From positions 62,001-126,000 of the forward strand of contig NZ_FNON01000007.1 in the NCBI RefSeq assembly GCF_900107045.1: DNA of 64,000 nt, given 5' to 3'. This DNA is from Amycolatopsis xylanica (GTDB lineage Bacteria > Actinomycetota > Actinomycetes > Mycobacteriales > Pseudonocardiaceae). This document shows, one piece after another, positions 42,301 to 50,487 of the stretch. The position numbers and the translations under genes are program-made. How positions within the stretch are numbered: the first letter of the stretch is position 1; the number at the start of each line of letters is the position of its first letter. Under the pieces are notes generated by a model that had not been told where the DNA came from, made no database searches, and saw only the letters and a list, made by a program, of their open reading frames with translations.

Positions 42301-43273
42301 GCCGCGCGTACAGCGGGAGGATCTCGGTGGAGCGCAGGTCCTGTTTGGACAGCGCGTCGGCCGTGTCGCGGATTTCCCGTTCCCCGGAAAGGAAAACGAG
42401 GATGTCGCCGGGTCCTTCGACCATCAGCTCGTCGACGGCGTCGCAGATCGCCTGCGTCTGGTCGCGATCGGGGTCGCCGTCGGGATCGTCCGGGTCGACG
42501 ATCGGGCGGTAGCGAACCTCGACCGGGTAGGTCCGGCCCGACACCTCGACGATCGGCGCGTCGCCGAAATGCTTCGAGAAGCGCTCCGGGTCGATGGTCG
42601 CCGAGGTGATGATCACCTTGAGGTCGGGGCGCCTCGGCAGGAGCTGCTTGAGGTAGCCGAGGATGAAGTCGATGTTGAGGCTGCGCTCGTGCGCCTCGTC
42701 GATGATCAGCGTGTCGTACTGGCGCAGCATCCGGTCGGTCTGGATCTCGGCCAGCAGTATGCCGTCGGTCATCAGCTTGACCAGCGTGTTCTGCCCGGAC
42801 TCGTCCGTGAACCGCACCTTGTAGCCGACTGTCTGGCCGAGTTCGGTGTCCAGCTCACTCGCGATGCGCTCGGCCACCGTGCGGGCGGCGAGGCGGCGGG
42901 GCTGGGTGTGCCCGATCTGGCCGCGGATGCCGAGGCCGAGTTCGAGGCAGATCTTGGGCAGCTGGGTGGTCTTGCCCGAGCCGGTCTCCCCTGCGACGAT
43001 CACGACCTGGTGGTCCCTGATGGCCGCCGCGATGTCGTCCTTGCGCTGGCTGACCGGCAGTTCTTCGGGATATTTGATCGTCGGCACGCTCTCGCGCCGG
43101 TTCCGCACCCGCAGCTCGGCCGCCTCGATGTCGGCGGTGATCTGCGCGGCGACCTTGTCCTTGTCACGCGCGCCGCGGGCACCGTCGAGCCGCCGCCGCA
43201 ACCGGTGCTGGTCGCGCGACATGAGTTCGGGCAGGCGGGCGCGCAACGCGCCGAGCGGGGATGGAGTGGACAT
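39392..43273 (-). CDS. hrpA: ATP-dependent RNA helicase HrpA
   Basis: 1293 residues, full length for actinobacterial HrpA. VIVAGETGSGKTTQLPKICLE is the Walker A, IIDEAHERSLNID the DEAH box, VIITSATID motif III, ATNVAETSLTVPGIKYVID motif V and QRKGRCGR motif VI. An HA2/OB-fold region follows, and the long C-terminal DUF3418 region (from about 700) distinguishes HrpA from HrpB. It unwinds RNA and has been linked in bacteria to mRNA processing and rescue of stalled ribosomes. It is preceded by a terminator, so it has its own promoter, and is followed on the same strand by the radical SAM gene after 75 bases. Confidence 0.93.
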   Translation of the reverse strand: MSTPSPLGALRARLPELMSRDQHRLRRRLDGARGARDKDKVAAQITADIEAAELRVRNRRESVPTIKYPEELPVSQRKDDIAAAIRDHQVVIVAGETGSGKTTQLPKICLELGLGIRGQIGHTQPRRLAARTVAERIASELDTELGQTVGYKVRFTDESGQNTLVKLMTDGILLAEIQTDRMLRQYDTLIIDEAHERSLNIDFILGYLKQLLPRRPDLKVIITSATIDPERFSKHFGDAPIVEVSGRTYPVEVRYRPIVDPDDPDGDPDRDQTQAICDAVDELMVEGPGDILVFLSGEREIRDTADALSKQDLRSTEILPLYARLSSADQHRVFQRHSGRRVVLATNVAETSLTVPGIKYVIDPGTARISRYSHRTKVQRLPIEAVSQASANQRKGRCGRTSDGICIRLYSEDDFDARPEFTDPEILRTNLASVILQMTSLGLGDIAAFPFVEPPDRRQVTDGIQLLQELGAFDPEATDDRKRLTEIGRKLALLPVDPRMARMVLEAAKNGCVREVMIIAAALSIQDPRERPAEKQQAADEKHARFVDKTSDFLAYLNLWEYLKEQQKALSSNQFRRLCRNEYLNYLRVREWQDIYSQLRQLAKPLGITLNSENADPQHVHTSLIAGLLSHIGLKDPAKGDYLGARGARFSVFPGSALFKKQPRWVMSAELVETSKLWGRVNARVEPEWIEPLAGHIVKRSYSEPHWERRQGAVMAIEKVTLYGVPLVVDRRVNYGRIDPELSRELFIRHALVDGDWTTRHHFFAENRALLEEVEDLENRARRRDILVDDETLFEFYDQRVPADVVSARHFDSWWKKARHEQPDQLSFEKHMLINSSAGDVSENDYPDMWRHGGQTFKLTYQFEPGADADGVTVHIPLAVLNQVTADGFDWQVPGLREELVTSLIKSLPKQIRRNFVPAPDHAKLVLSRVGPADGPLLDVVADELEALRGVAIPHDAWQLSAVPEHLKITFRVLDKNKKVAEGKDIEALKRDLSGEVRASISAAASDVERSGLTKPAFGELPRVFAGKQRGHDVKAYPALVDEGETVAVRLLDTPAQQAHAMWAGTRKMLRLNVPSPVKYAVRNLNNQAKLVLNRNPHGSVAALLEDCVDTAIDKLVADNGGPVWDEAGFATLQEKVRAGLNAGTLTVLFEAERILRAANDVETRLADTRGPAESLADIRAQLKGLVHPGFLAETGQDRLANVTRYLRGIERRLEKLPTDPTRDLQRMADIAWLRGEYQKALDAQPPGTSSAALRDVRWMIEELRVSFFAQTLGTAYPVSLKRVIRALDDATL

Positions 43274-43325
43274 ACTTGGGCCAAGGATAGCGGTGCGTGA
43301 CCGGCACGGCCTCTGAATATGCCCG

Positions 43326-43364
43326 AGGCGACAGCAGGGGACTCATAATCCCTTGCTGTCGCCT
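43326..43364. terminator. Hairpin terminator after the small membrane protein gene
   Basis: AGGCGACAGCAGGGGA and TCCCTTGCTGTCGCCT pair over 15 of 16 positions around a 7-base loop, immediately after the stop of the gene at 43370 and before hrpA. Confidence 0.75.
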
Positions 43365-43369
43365 GGTCA

Positions 43370-43603
43370 CTACGGCTGTGCGGGCTGCTGCGGCAGCGGA
43401 GCCTGCTGCGCGGCGGCGGCCTTCTTCTTGTTGTTCATGACGACGGCCGCGACAACGAACAGCACGCCGACGACGCCGACGATCGAGCCGATGGCGGGCT
43501 GGTAGTCCTCGGCCCACATCAGGATCTTGAACTGGTAGTCCGAGTAGTGGAAACCGACCGAGCCGAAGCCGATCACGGCGAGGAAGATACCGAGTCTGAG
43601 CAT
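43370..43603 (-). CDS. Small membrane protein, unknown function
   Basis: 77 residues from ATG 43603 (GTG 43612 also possible). Two hydrophobic segments, LRLGIFLAVIGFGSVGF and PAIGSIVGVVGVLFVVAAVVM, are joined by a short loop with several aromatic residues (HYSDYQFKILMWAEDYQ). The C-terminus is basic then Ala/Gln/Pro-rich (NNKKKAAAAQQAPLPQQPAQP), predicted cytoplasmic. I recognise no family. It is followed by a good terminator and stands alone. Confidence 0.65.
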   Translation of the reverse strand: MLRLGIFLAVIGFGSVGFHYSDYQFKILMWAEDYQPAIGSIVGVVGVLFVVAAVVMNNKKKAAAAQQAPLPQQPAQP

Positions 43604-43746
43604 GACGAACACACCTTCACTGAAGTAAATGACGAAAGTTCCCCAGGCCGTCCCCGTGCGGCCCCCAGCGGGGAAGCACGGACATTAGCCCATGGTGGAG
43701 GTTTCCGTATCCGATTTGAGGAAATTCACCGAAGGTCAGCGCGCGG

Positions 43747-44910
43747 TCACACTCGGCGCAGGTCATCAGGGGTGAGTTCGGCCAGGCTCCGGTGCCCCGA
43801 GAGCCCCAGCGTCAGGTCGGTGTCGGCGAGCAGGCTGCGCAGCACGTGGCGAACCCCGGCCTCACCACCGTGCGCGAGTCCGTACACCCACGGGCGGCCG
43901 ACGAGCACGGCCTTCGCACCGAGCGCGATCGCCTTGAGCACATCGGCGCCGGTGCGGATCCCCGAGTCGAACAGCACATCGAGCTGATCCCCTACGGCGG
44001 CCGCGATCTCCGGCAACGCGTCGAGCGACGCGATCGCCCCGTCGACCTGACGTCCCCCGTGATTGGACACGACGATGCCGTCGACACCCTCGTCGGCGGC
44101 GCGGCGCGCGTCGTCGATGTGCTGGATGCCCTTGAGGACGATCGGGCCGTCCCAGTGCTCGCGCAGGAACGACAGCTGATCCCAGGTGTGGTCGGTGCCG
44201 GTGACCATGCCGATCCAGCGCAGGATCGCGCTCGGCTGGTCCTCCTCCGGCGTCTTCTCGAGCAGGCCGCGGAACACCGGGTCGCTGAACCCGACCGCGC
44301 AGCCCTCGCCCTGCAGGAACGGCAGGTACGCCTGATCGAGGTCGGACGGGCGCCACGCCAGCGTCCAGGTGTCGAGCGTCAGCACGAGCGTGGTGAACCC
44401 AGCGGCCTTCGCGCGCGTGAGGATGCTGGCGCACACGTCGTGATCACTCGGCCAGTAGAGCTGGAACCAGCGCGGGCCGTCACCGTTGGCCTCGGCGGCG
44501 TCCTCGATGCTCGTCGACGAGGCAGTCGAGAGAATGAAGGGCAGGCCGAGCGACGCGGCAGCCCGCGCGGTGGCTTTCTCCGCCTCGGGATGCACGATCG
44601 ACTGGACGCCGACGGGCGCGACGAGCACCGGGCCTGGGAGTTTCGTGCCGAGCACGGTCGTGGAGAGATCGCGTTCGGTCGCACCGGTGAGCATCCGCGG
44701 GACGATGCGCCAGCTGTCGAAGGCCGCCCGGTTGGCGCGCGCGGTCGCGCCGGAGCCGGCGGCGCCCGCGACGTACGAGAACGGACCGGGGCCGAGCAAC
44801 TCCTTCGCCGAGTCCTCGAGCTTGGTGGCGTCGGTCGAGCAGAGTGGCAGTGTGCCGCCGAAGCCCTGCAGGTAGATCTCGTTCTGGTAGCTGCCGAACC
44901 GCTCGGTCAC
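43747..44910 (-). CDS. FMN-dependent alpha-hydroxyacid oxidase (lactate 2-monooxygenase-like)
   Basis: 387 residues of the FMN hydroxyacid dehydrogenase family. FDSWRIVPRMLTGATERDLST, VLVAPVGVQSIVHPEAE, the FMN-contacting Lys in GPIVLKGIQHIDDARRA, the catalytic SNHGGRQVDG and LFDSGIRTGADVLKAIALGAKAVLVGRPW are all present. The spacing and N-terminus resemble actinobacterial lactate 2-monooxygenase, which turns L-lactate into acetate, CO2 and water; lactate or other 2-hydroxyacid oxidase activity is also possible. It is monocistronic, with no ribosome site conflict. Confidence 0.87.
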   Translation of the reverse strand: MTERFGSYQNEIYLQGFGGTLPLCSTDATKLEDSAKELLGPGPFSYVAGAAGSGATARANRAAFDSWRIVPRMLTGATERDLSTTVLGTKLPGPVLVAPVGVQSIVHPEAEKATARAAASLGLPFILSTASSTSIEDAAEANGDGPRWFQLYWPSDHDVCASILTRAKAAGFTTLVLTLDTWTLAWRPSDLDQAYLPFLQGEGCAVGFSDPVFRGLLEKTPEEDQPSAILRWIGMVTGTDHTWDQLSFLREHWDGPIVLKGIQHIDDARRAADEGVDGIVVSNHGGRQVDGAIASLDALPEIAAAVGDQLDVLFDSGIRTGADVLKAIALGAKAVLVGRPWVYGLAHGGEAGVRHVLRSLLADTDLTLGLSGHRSLAELTPDDLRRV

Positions 44911-45012
44911 CGATGCCTCCTCGGACTGTCTCGCGCGACTCTACTCGCGGGTAACTCGCAGTGGAAACCTTCGCTTTCGGGGTCTGGGCGGGGCTGCGAG
45001 AGCGGCAGCCAT

Positions 45013-45075
45013 CGTGTCGTCCATCTATGCACGCGTGTCGTCCGTCTGGGTACGCGTGTCGTCCGTCTGTGCACG
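45013..45075. repeat. Three tandem 21-bp repeats
   Basis: Units 45013-45033, 45034-45054 and 45055-45075 share CGTGTCGTCC(A/G)TCT and end in ACG. Unit length is a multiple of three. Units 2 and 3 differ at two positions; unit 1 is more diverged. There are no spacers, so it is not a CRISPR array. Confidence 0.8.
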
Positions 45076-45182
45076 ACCGTGCGATGCTGCGGGACTTTCG
45101 CTCAATGGCTTCGAGTGAGCCGCCTCGGGCTGGGCGGCTTGCTCTGGGTTTTGGGTCTGTCGGGGGCGGATCTAAAGACATC

Positions 45183-45247
45183 CCGTATGGACATTTCCAC
45201 TCCGGGGTCGGGTGGTGTTTGTGGTCGCCGCGGAAATATCCATACGG
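45183..45247. repeat. Inverted repeat CCGTATGGACATTTCC / GGAAATATCCATACGG
   Basis: Sixteen-base arms (15 of 16 paired) at 45183-45198 and 45232-45247 with a 33-base loop, 137 bases before the DUF222/HNH start codon. Could be an operator, a weak stem-loop, or the end of a decayed element. Confidence 0.6.
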
Positions 45248-45384
45248 ACCGAGGGCACGGTGGCCAGTTTTCGTTGTGGCTCACCGGAAACCCCGGCCGG
45301 TACTCGCTGCCCGCCTGAGCGCTGGGTCGGCCAGCCCCGCGTGTCTAGTGGCATATGACTCTAGATTCGCGTAGTGTGGAATGC

Positions 45385-46647
45385 ATGATCAGCACCGAAA
45401 GTCCTGACACCGCAGCACCACCGGAGTGGTGGCGCTGCGACAAAGACACGCTGCTGCTCGCCTACGTCGCCCGCGAACGAGAGAAACGGCGCCTGGAGGC
45501 CGAGCAAGGGCAAATCCTGGCCGAAATCGAATCCCGCGGCGTGAAGGAGGTGACCGGCTACGCCACCGTGCCGGGGATGCTGGTCGACTGGGTCCAGATC
45601 AAGCACTCCGAAGCCAAAGCCCGCGTCGACCGCGCCCGCGCACTCAACCCACGCCAAGACGGCGGCACCCGGATCCCCGCACTCGCACCACATGCCGCCG
45701 CAGCGGCGTTGAATGGTGATCTCGGCGCGGCGCAGCTGGATCCGATCATCGCCGCCCTCGGCGCACTACCACCCACAGTCTCAGCCGAAGACCGAGAGAC
45801 CGGCGAACAGATCCTGGTCAACCTGGCCCGCACCGCCGGACCACGCCAGATCACCCACGCCGCCAAGAACCTGCGCGACCGCCTCGACCCCGACGGACGG
45901 GAACCGAAAGACCCCGACCCAGCCGAGCCGCGCCACGAACTCGGGTTCGTGACCCACCGCGACGGCACCCACGGCATAAAGATCAAAACCGACGCCGACA
46001 CCATCGCCCGACTCAAAGCCACCCTCGACCCACTCGCCAAACCCCGCCCCGCCACCGAAGAAGAGGGCCGCGACACGCGCTCGCAGTGGGAGCGGCTGGG
46101 GGACGCGTTCGCGAACTTCGTTCGTATCGGCATGGGCAACCCTGATATCCCAAGTCAGGCCGGGGACAGCGTGCACGTCGTCGTCACCGTCGGCCTGGAC
46201 GAACTCAAGACCGGCATCGGACGCGCCTGTCTCGATTTGGTCGGAGACATCAGCGCCACCGACGCACGCATCCTCGCCTGCGACTGCAAAGTCATCCCCG
46301 TCACCCTCGGCTCCCACGGCGAACCGCTCGATGTCGGCCGGGCCCAACGCCTCGCCACACCCGCGCAACGGCGGGCCCTCGCGATCCGCGATGGCGGCTG
46401 CGCGTTCCCCGGCTGCGATGCGCCGCCACAGCAATGCACAGCGCACCACATCGTTTTCTGGGCTCATCACGGGGAAACCCGCATCGACAATCTCGTGCTG
46501 CTCTGCGGCAAGCATCACCGGCTGATCCACAACAGCGACTGGGACGTACGCATCGCCAGCGACGGATACCCCGAGTTCATCCCACCGGCGTTCATCGACC
46601 CCGCACGCACACCCCGCCGCAACACCCTCCACACCACACGAACCTGA
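45385..46647 (+). CDS. DUF222 and HNH endonuclease (13E12-type) protein
   Basis: 420 residues from ATG 45385 (ATG 45355 is ten codons upstream). The N-terminal two thirds are DUF222 (LLAYVAREREKRRLEAEQGQILAEIESRGV, then VDRARALNPRQ). The C-terminal HNH domain reads CAFPGCDAPPQQCTAHHIVFWAHHGETRIDNLVLLCGKHHRLIH, with all Cys and His residues needed for the zinc and catalytic sites. Such proteins occur in many copies in actinobacterial genomes (13E12 repeats in mycobacteria) and behave like selfish or domesticated homing-type nucleases; function is unproven. It sits beside repeats and has runs of CC/AC-rich codons unlike its neighbours, consistent with separate ancestry. Confidence 0.87.
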   Translation: MISTESPDTAAPPEWWRCDKDTLLLAYVAREREKRRLEAEQGQILAEIESRGVKEVTGYATVPGMLVDWVQIKHSEAKARVDRARALNPRQDGGTRIPALAPHAAAAALNGDLGAAQLDPIIAALGALPPTVSAEDRETGEQILVNLARTAGPRQITHAAKNLRDRLDPDGREPKDPDPAEPRHELGFVTHRDGTHGIKIKTDADTIARLKATLDPLAKPRPATEEEGRDTRSQWERLGDAFANFVRIGMGNPDIPSQAGDSVHVVVTVGLDELKTGIGRACLDLVGDISATDARILACDCKVIPVTLGSHGEPLDVGRAQRLATPAQRRALAIRDGGCAFPGCDAPPQQCTAHHIVFWAHHGETRIDNLVLLCGKHHRLIHNSDWDVRIASDGYPEFIPPAFIDPARTPRRNTLHTTRT

Positions 46648-46753
46648 ATCTGCAAGCAGACCAACCTCACGACAGTACGGGCGAGGAGCCCGTCGCAGCG
46701 GTTAGCCGCCACGCATGCGCGGAGTAAGCTCCGACACCGCCTGACTGCCGGGG

Positions 46754-47155
46754 TCAGGGTGCGGCGGGCGGAAGGTCCATGATGCCGGTGGCTTGCGACC
46801 AGACACAGCGCCACGTGCCGTCGGCATTGGTGTAGACGTCGGTGTGCCAGGCCTCGTGGCGCGGGATGTCCGCGCCGTCGACGGTGAGTTCGATGACGCA
46901 CTGGTAGCGAAGGACGACGACGTCGGTGCCGACGATGGCATCCACGTCGCTGGTCAGCCGCAGTTCCCGGTAGGCGACCCGCCCACTGGTGAGGAGATCC
47001 AGGTACTCGGACTTCGTCCACACGGCGCCGGTCGGGTTGCACAACCGGTACTCGTCGGCGTGCAAGCGGTCGAAGGTGGCGGGATCCACGTCGAGGAGAC
47101 AGTTGATCCGATCCTGCTCGGCCTTGATCACTTGGCCGGCCACATCGTCGGTCAT
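46754..47155 (-). CDS. SnoaL-like / NTF2-family protein
   Basis: 133 residues: VIKAEQDRINCLLDVDPATFDRLHADEYRLCNPTGAVWTKSEYLDLLTSGRVAYRELR is typical of nuclear transport factor 2-like DUF4440 proteins, and DGTWRCVWSQATGI ends the beta-sheet. There is no signal peptide. The conical pocket of the fold binds small molecules; catalysis is uncertain. Monocistronic, with 77 bases to the methyltransferase upstream in position. Confidence 0.75.
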   Translation of the reverse strand: MTDDVAGQVIKAEQDRINCLLDVDPATFDRLHADEYRLCNPTGAVWTKSEYLDLLTSGRVAYRELRLTSDVDAIVGTDVVVLRYQCVIELTVDGADIPRHEAWHTDVYTNADGTWRCVWSQATGIMDLPPAAP

Positions 47156-47232
47156 ACCCGCTCCTACTCACGTGTCTCTCGCTAACCCCAGTGGCACCAG
47201 GGTATCGAGAAACCGGCCAGCGGGTCCTACGG

Positions 47233-48369
47233 TCAGTGAGGCGGCAGGGTCCAGCGGAAGTCGCCGTCGGGGTCGTCGAGCCAGACGCGGTGGTAGCCGT
47301 CGGCGGTGACCGTGAGGCCGAAGCGGTCCCAGCCGGGGCGGCCGAGGGCGGCCCAGAGGCGGTGGGTGCGGAGGAAGCGGTCCCAGACGCGGACGGGGCC
47401 GCCTTGGCAGACCATGCGCTGGCCGTCGGCTTCGGGTTCGCGGCGGACTTCGACCCAGGAGCCGTCGCGGGCGGTGAAGGTGATCCACTCGTCGCGCTCG
47501 CCCATGGCCAGTACCGGGGGAATGAGGGTGTGGGCCAGGAAATACGGGACGCGCTCTTCGGGGAGGGTGGGGTCTATGTCGGTCCAGCAGATGGCGCCTT
47601 CGTCGACGCGGGAGGGGCGCGGGGGTGGCTCGGGGGCGGTGTCGGCGTCGCGCATCGGGACGAAGGAGGCCCAGTCGGGGAGAAAACGGCCTTCGAGGCG
47701 GTCGGGGTAACGCCTGAGCAGCACGAGGCTGCCCGCGCCGGAGCCTGCTTCGAGGTCGGCGAGCACGAGGCCGTTGATTTTCAGCTGGTCGGCCCAGGCC
47801 CAGGGGATGGCCGGTACCGCGCAGGTGACCAGGATGCGGTCGAACAACGCTTGGCCGACAACGCCTTGCGCGCCGTGGCCGACCGTCAACGTCGGATGGT
47901 GGCCGAGGGTGGCGAGGCGTTCCCTGGCGGATTCGACCAGGTCGGCGCCGATGTCGATCGAGTAGACGTGGTCGCCGCCGAGTCTGCGGCTGAGCAAGGC
48001 GGTGTTGTAGCCGGTGCCGGTGCCCACTTCGAGGACGCGGTGGCCGTCGCGGATGTCGAGAGTCTCGAGCATGCGCACCATCAGGCTGGGCTCGGAGGCC
48101 GAGGAGATCGGCACCTGCTCGCCATTGGGCATCCGGGCGATGGCCGTGACCACCGCGGAGTCGGAATACACCGTGTCGAGCCAGTCTTCGGTGCCCGCGA
48201 CCGCGACCCAGCATCCGGGTTCCCTGCGGTAGAACGAGGGCACGAACACGTGCCGTGGCGTGGCCTCCAAAGCGGTGCGCCACGCCGGATCGCGCAGCAC
48301 GCCGTCCTTGGTGAGCCGATCGGCCAGATCCCGGGCCCGCGCGTCCCAAGGCAGCGCGGTCGTCGTCAT
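47233..48369 (-). CDS. PCMT-like SAM methyltransferase (peptide-maturation type)
   Basis: 378 residues from ATG 48369 (GGAGG eight bases upstream). An in-frame ATG near 48417 would add about 15 residues. The N-terminal half matches the protein-L-isoaspartate methyltransferase fold: VPISSASEPSLMVRMLETLDIRDGHRVLEVGTGTGYNTALLSRRLG holds the SAM loop. The C-terminal 180 residues (ICWTDIDPTLPEERVPYFLAHTLIP, DGYHRVWLDDPDGDFRWTLP) are typical of the longer actinobacterial methyltransferases associated with ATP-grasp or lanthipeptide-type peptide clusters. No precursor or ATP-grasp gene is adjacent here, so it looks orphan; general protein repair is the alternative. Confidence 0.78.
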   Translation of the reverse strand: MTTTALPWDARARDLADRLTKDGVLRDPAWRTALEATPRHVFVPSFYRREPGCWVAVAGTEDWLDTVYSDSAVVTAIARMPNGEQVPISSASEPSLMVRMLETLDIRDGHRVLEVGTGTGYNTALLSRRLGGDHVYSIDIGADLVESARERLATLGHHPTLTVGHGAQGVVGQALFDRILVTCAVPAIPWAWADQLKINGLVLADLEAGSGAGSLVLLRRYPDRLEGRFLPDWASFVPMRDADTAPEPPPRPSRVDEGAICWTDIDPTLPEERVPYFLAHTLIPPVLAMGERDEWITFTARDGSWVEVRREPEADGQRMVCQGGPVRVWDRFLRTHRLWAALGRPGWDRFGLTVTADGYHRVWLDDPDGDFRWTLPPH

Positions 48370-48510
48370 CAGCGGCCCCTCCAGGTCGGTACCCTCCGCT
48401 TCCATCTTCGCCATTTCCGTGACTTTTCGGTACCAACACTGACCATTTGGCCGAATGACATCGCGATCAGGTAAATCCGGATACCGGCGGTAGCTGATAA
48501 CGTCACGGCC

Positions 48511-49674
48511 ATGCGGACCTACGACATCGTCCTGTTCGGCGCCACCGGCTTCACCGGTGAGCTGACCGCCGAGTACCTGGCGCGCCACAGTCCCGTCGGC
48601 GCGCGCTGGGCGCTAGCCGGCCGTAACCAGGCGAAGCTGGAGGCGGTCCGCGAACGGCTCGCGCGGATCGACGCCGAGTTCGCCGATCTGCCGCTGCTCA
48701 AGGCCGACAGTACCGATCCCGCCTCGCTGCGTGCCGTCGCGGAGTCGGCGAAGGTCGTGATCACCACCGTGGGCCCGTACATCGAATATGGCGAGCCGCT
48801 CGTCGCGGCGTGCGCCGAGGCGGGCACCGATTACGTGGACCTGACCGGGGAACCCGAGTTCGCCGATCTGATGTACGTCAAGTATCACGCCCGTGCCGTC
48901 GAAACCGGCGCGCGGCTGGTGCACGCATGCGGATTCGACTCGATCCCGCACGATCTCGGTGCTTATTACACCGTCAAACAGCTTCCCGAAGGTGTGCCGA
49001 TCACGATCAGCGGTTACGTCCGCGCGGGCGGGATGCCTTCGGGTGGCACATTCCACTCCGCGCTGACGGCGTTTTCGCGGATGCGGCAGATGGTCGCGGC
49101 CGCGAAGGAGCGCGCGCGCACCGAACCTAAGCCCGAGAAGCGCCGGGTGCGGGTGGAACAGGGAAAACCCCACCGGATGCCGGGTTCCACGTTTTGGGCG
49201 GTGCCATTGCCGACAATCGATCCGCAGATCGTCGGACGATCCGCTGCCGCACTCGAAGGCTATGGCCCAGATTTCACCTATCGGCATTTCGCGGCCATCA
49301 AACGCTTGCCGACGATCGTGGCCGGCGCCGCCGGGCTGTCCGCGATCTTCCTCGCCGCGCAGATCCCGCCCGCCCGCAAGGTGCTCGGGCAGCTGCGCAA
49401 ACCCGGTGACGGGCCGGACGCGGCGACGCGCGCGAAGTCCTGGTTCTCCGTGCGTTTCGTCGGCGAAGGCGGTGGTCAGCGGGTCAGCACCGAGGTTTCC
49501 GGCGGTGACCCCGGCTACGACGAGACGGCCAAGATGCTCGCCGAATCCGCGCTGTGCCTGGCACACGACGACCTGCCGCCGGTCGCCGGTCAGGTCACCA
49601 CCACCGTGGCGATGGGCGACGCGTTGCTGGAACGGCTGATTTCGGCGGGCATCCGATTCGAGACTTTCGGGTAG
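48511..49674 (+). CDS. Saccharopine dehydrogenase-like / trans-acting enoyl reductase family protein
   Basis: 387 residues. TYDIVLFGATGFTGELTAEYLARH is the Rossmann NAD(P) motif, VVITTVGPYIEYGEPLVAACAEAGTDYVDLTGEP and GARLVHACGFDSIPHDLGAYY are hallmark blocks of the trans-acting enoyl reductase branch seen in mycobacteria. There the enzyme reduces a polyketide-derived lipid; here no polyketide synthase is nearby, so the substrate is open. A hydrophobic stretch (IVAGAAGLSAIFLAAQIPPA) suggests membrane contact. The amidase gene starts 27 bases later, probably in the same operon. Confidence 0.85.
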   Translation: MRTYDIVLFGATGFTGELTAEYLARHSPVGARWALAGRNQAKLEAVRERLARIDAEFADLPLLKADSTDPASLRAVAESAKVVITTVGPYIEYGEPLVAACAEAGTDYVDLTGEPEFADLMYVKYHARAVETGARLVHACGFDSIPHDLGAYYTVKQLPEGVPITISGYVRAGGMPSGGTFHSALTAFSRMRQMVAAAKERARTEPKPEKRRVRVEQGKPHRMPGSTFWAVPLPTIDPQIVGRSAAALEGYGPDFTYRHFAAIKRLPTIVAGAAGLSAIFLAAQIPPARKVLGQLRKPGDGPDAATRAKSWFSVRFVGEGGGQRVSTEVSGGDPGYDETAKMLAESALCLAHDDLPPVAGQVTTTVAMGDALLERLISAGIRFETFG

Positions 49675-49700
49675 CCACTTCCCCGCTACCTTTGAAAGAT

Positions 49701-50477
49701 GTGAGGACAGCACTGATTCAGGTGGCGAGCCCGCGCACGGAGACCGTGCCCGCTCGGCGGGACAGGGTCGCGGGCATGCTCGCCGACGCGGCGGGCGCGG
49801 ATCTGGTGGTGCTGCCCGAATTGTGGACCACCGGCGCGTTCGCGTTCGACGCCTACTCCGAGGACGCCGAGCCGATCCACGGCGAAACCGTCTGTGCCGC
49901 CAGGGAATGGGCCAGGCGGCTCGGCGCGCATCTGCACCTCGGCAGCTTCCTCGAACGCGGCGCGGACGGCAGGCTGCACAACACCTCGGTGCTCATCGGG
50001 CCGGGCGGCTCGGTGCTGCACACCTCCCGCAAGGTCCACGTTTTCGGTTACCAGTCCAGGGAAGCCGAGTTACTGACGCCGGGAGGGACCGTCGACACGG
50101 TCGACACCGCGCTCGGCCGGATGGGCACCACGACCTGTTACGACCTGCGTTTTCCCGAGCTGTACCGGGCGCTGGCAGGCAAGGGCGCGGAGTCGATCAT
50201 CGTGACGTCCGCGTGGCCGGACGCGCGGCTCGGGCACTGGCGGCTGTTCACCACCTGCCGCGCCGTCGAGGAGCAGGTCGTCCTCATCGCCTGCAACGGC
50301 GTCGGCGAGCAGGACGACGGCGCGCGGCTGGCCGGGCACAGCCGCGTCGTCGACCCGTGGGGCGAGGTGCTCGCCGAAGCGGGCACCGCGGAGGGCATCA
50401 CGTTCTGCGAGATCGACCCCGGCGTGCTCCCGAGCGCCCGCTCGGGTATTCCGCTATCCGGGACGCCGAACGCATAG
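49701..50477 (+). CDS. Nitrilase-superfamily carbon-nitrogen hydrolase
   Basis: 258 residues from GTG 49701. The catalytic triad is visible: Glu in VVLPELWTTGAF, Lys in TSRKVHVFGYQ and Cys in TTCYDLRFPELYR. The length and these motifs fit the small amidase / omega-amidase branch (YafV/Nit2-like), which hydrolyses short-chain amides including 2-oxoglutaramate and deaminated glutathione. Probably co-transcribed with the reductase upstream; the TetR gene begins ten bases after its stop. Confidence 0.87.
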   Translation: MRTALIQVASPRTETVPARRDRVAGMLADAAGADLVVLPELWTTGAFAFDAYSEDAEPIHGETVCAAREWARRLGAHLHLGSFLERGADGRLHNTSVLIGPGGSVLHTSRKVHVFGYQSREAELLTPGGTVDTVDTALGRMGTTTCYDLRFPELYRALAGKGAESIIVTSAWPDARLGHWRLFTTCRAVEEQVVLIACNGVGEQDDGARLAGHSRVVDPWGEVLAEAGTAEGITFCEIDPGVLPSARSGIPLSGTPNA

Positions 50478-50487
50478 AGTGACGCCT

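Larger units (their letters stand above)
44911..45384. other. 474-bp intergenic region with repeats, no convincing gene
   Basis: It separates the FMN oxidase start from the DUF222/HNH gene. It contains three tandem 21-base repeats (45013-45075) and a 16-base inverted repeat (45183-45247). Short open frames cross it on both strands but have biased, repetitive composition and no ribosome sites. Base use is less regular than in the neighbouring genes. It may be the remains of a mobile or decayed gene. Confidence 0.6.

Noticed and set aside
45013..45075. Possible CRISPR array
   Set aside because: The three repeats are directly adjacent with no spacers and no cas genes are present.
44961..45374. 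Small ORFs with CRPS or DGRHA repeats on either strand
   Set aside because: No ribosome sites, repeats readable in several frames, and no recognisable domain; treated as non-coding.
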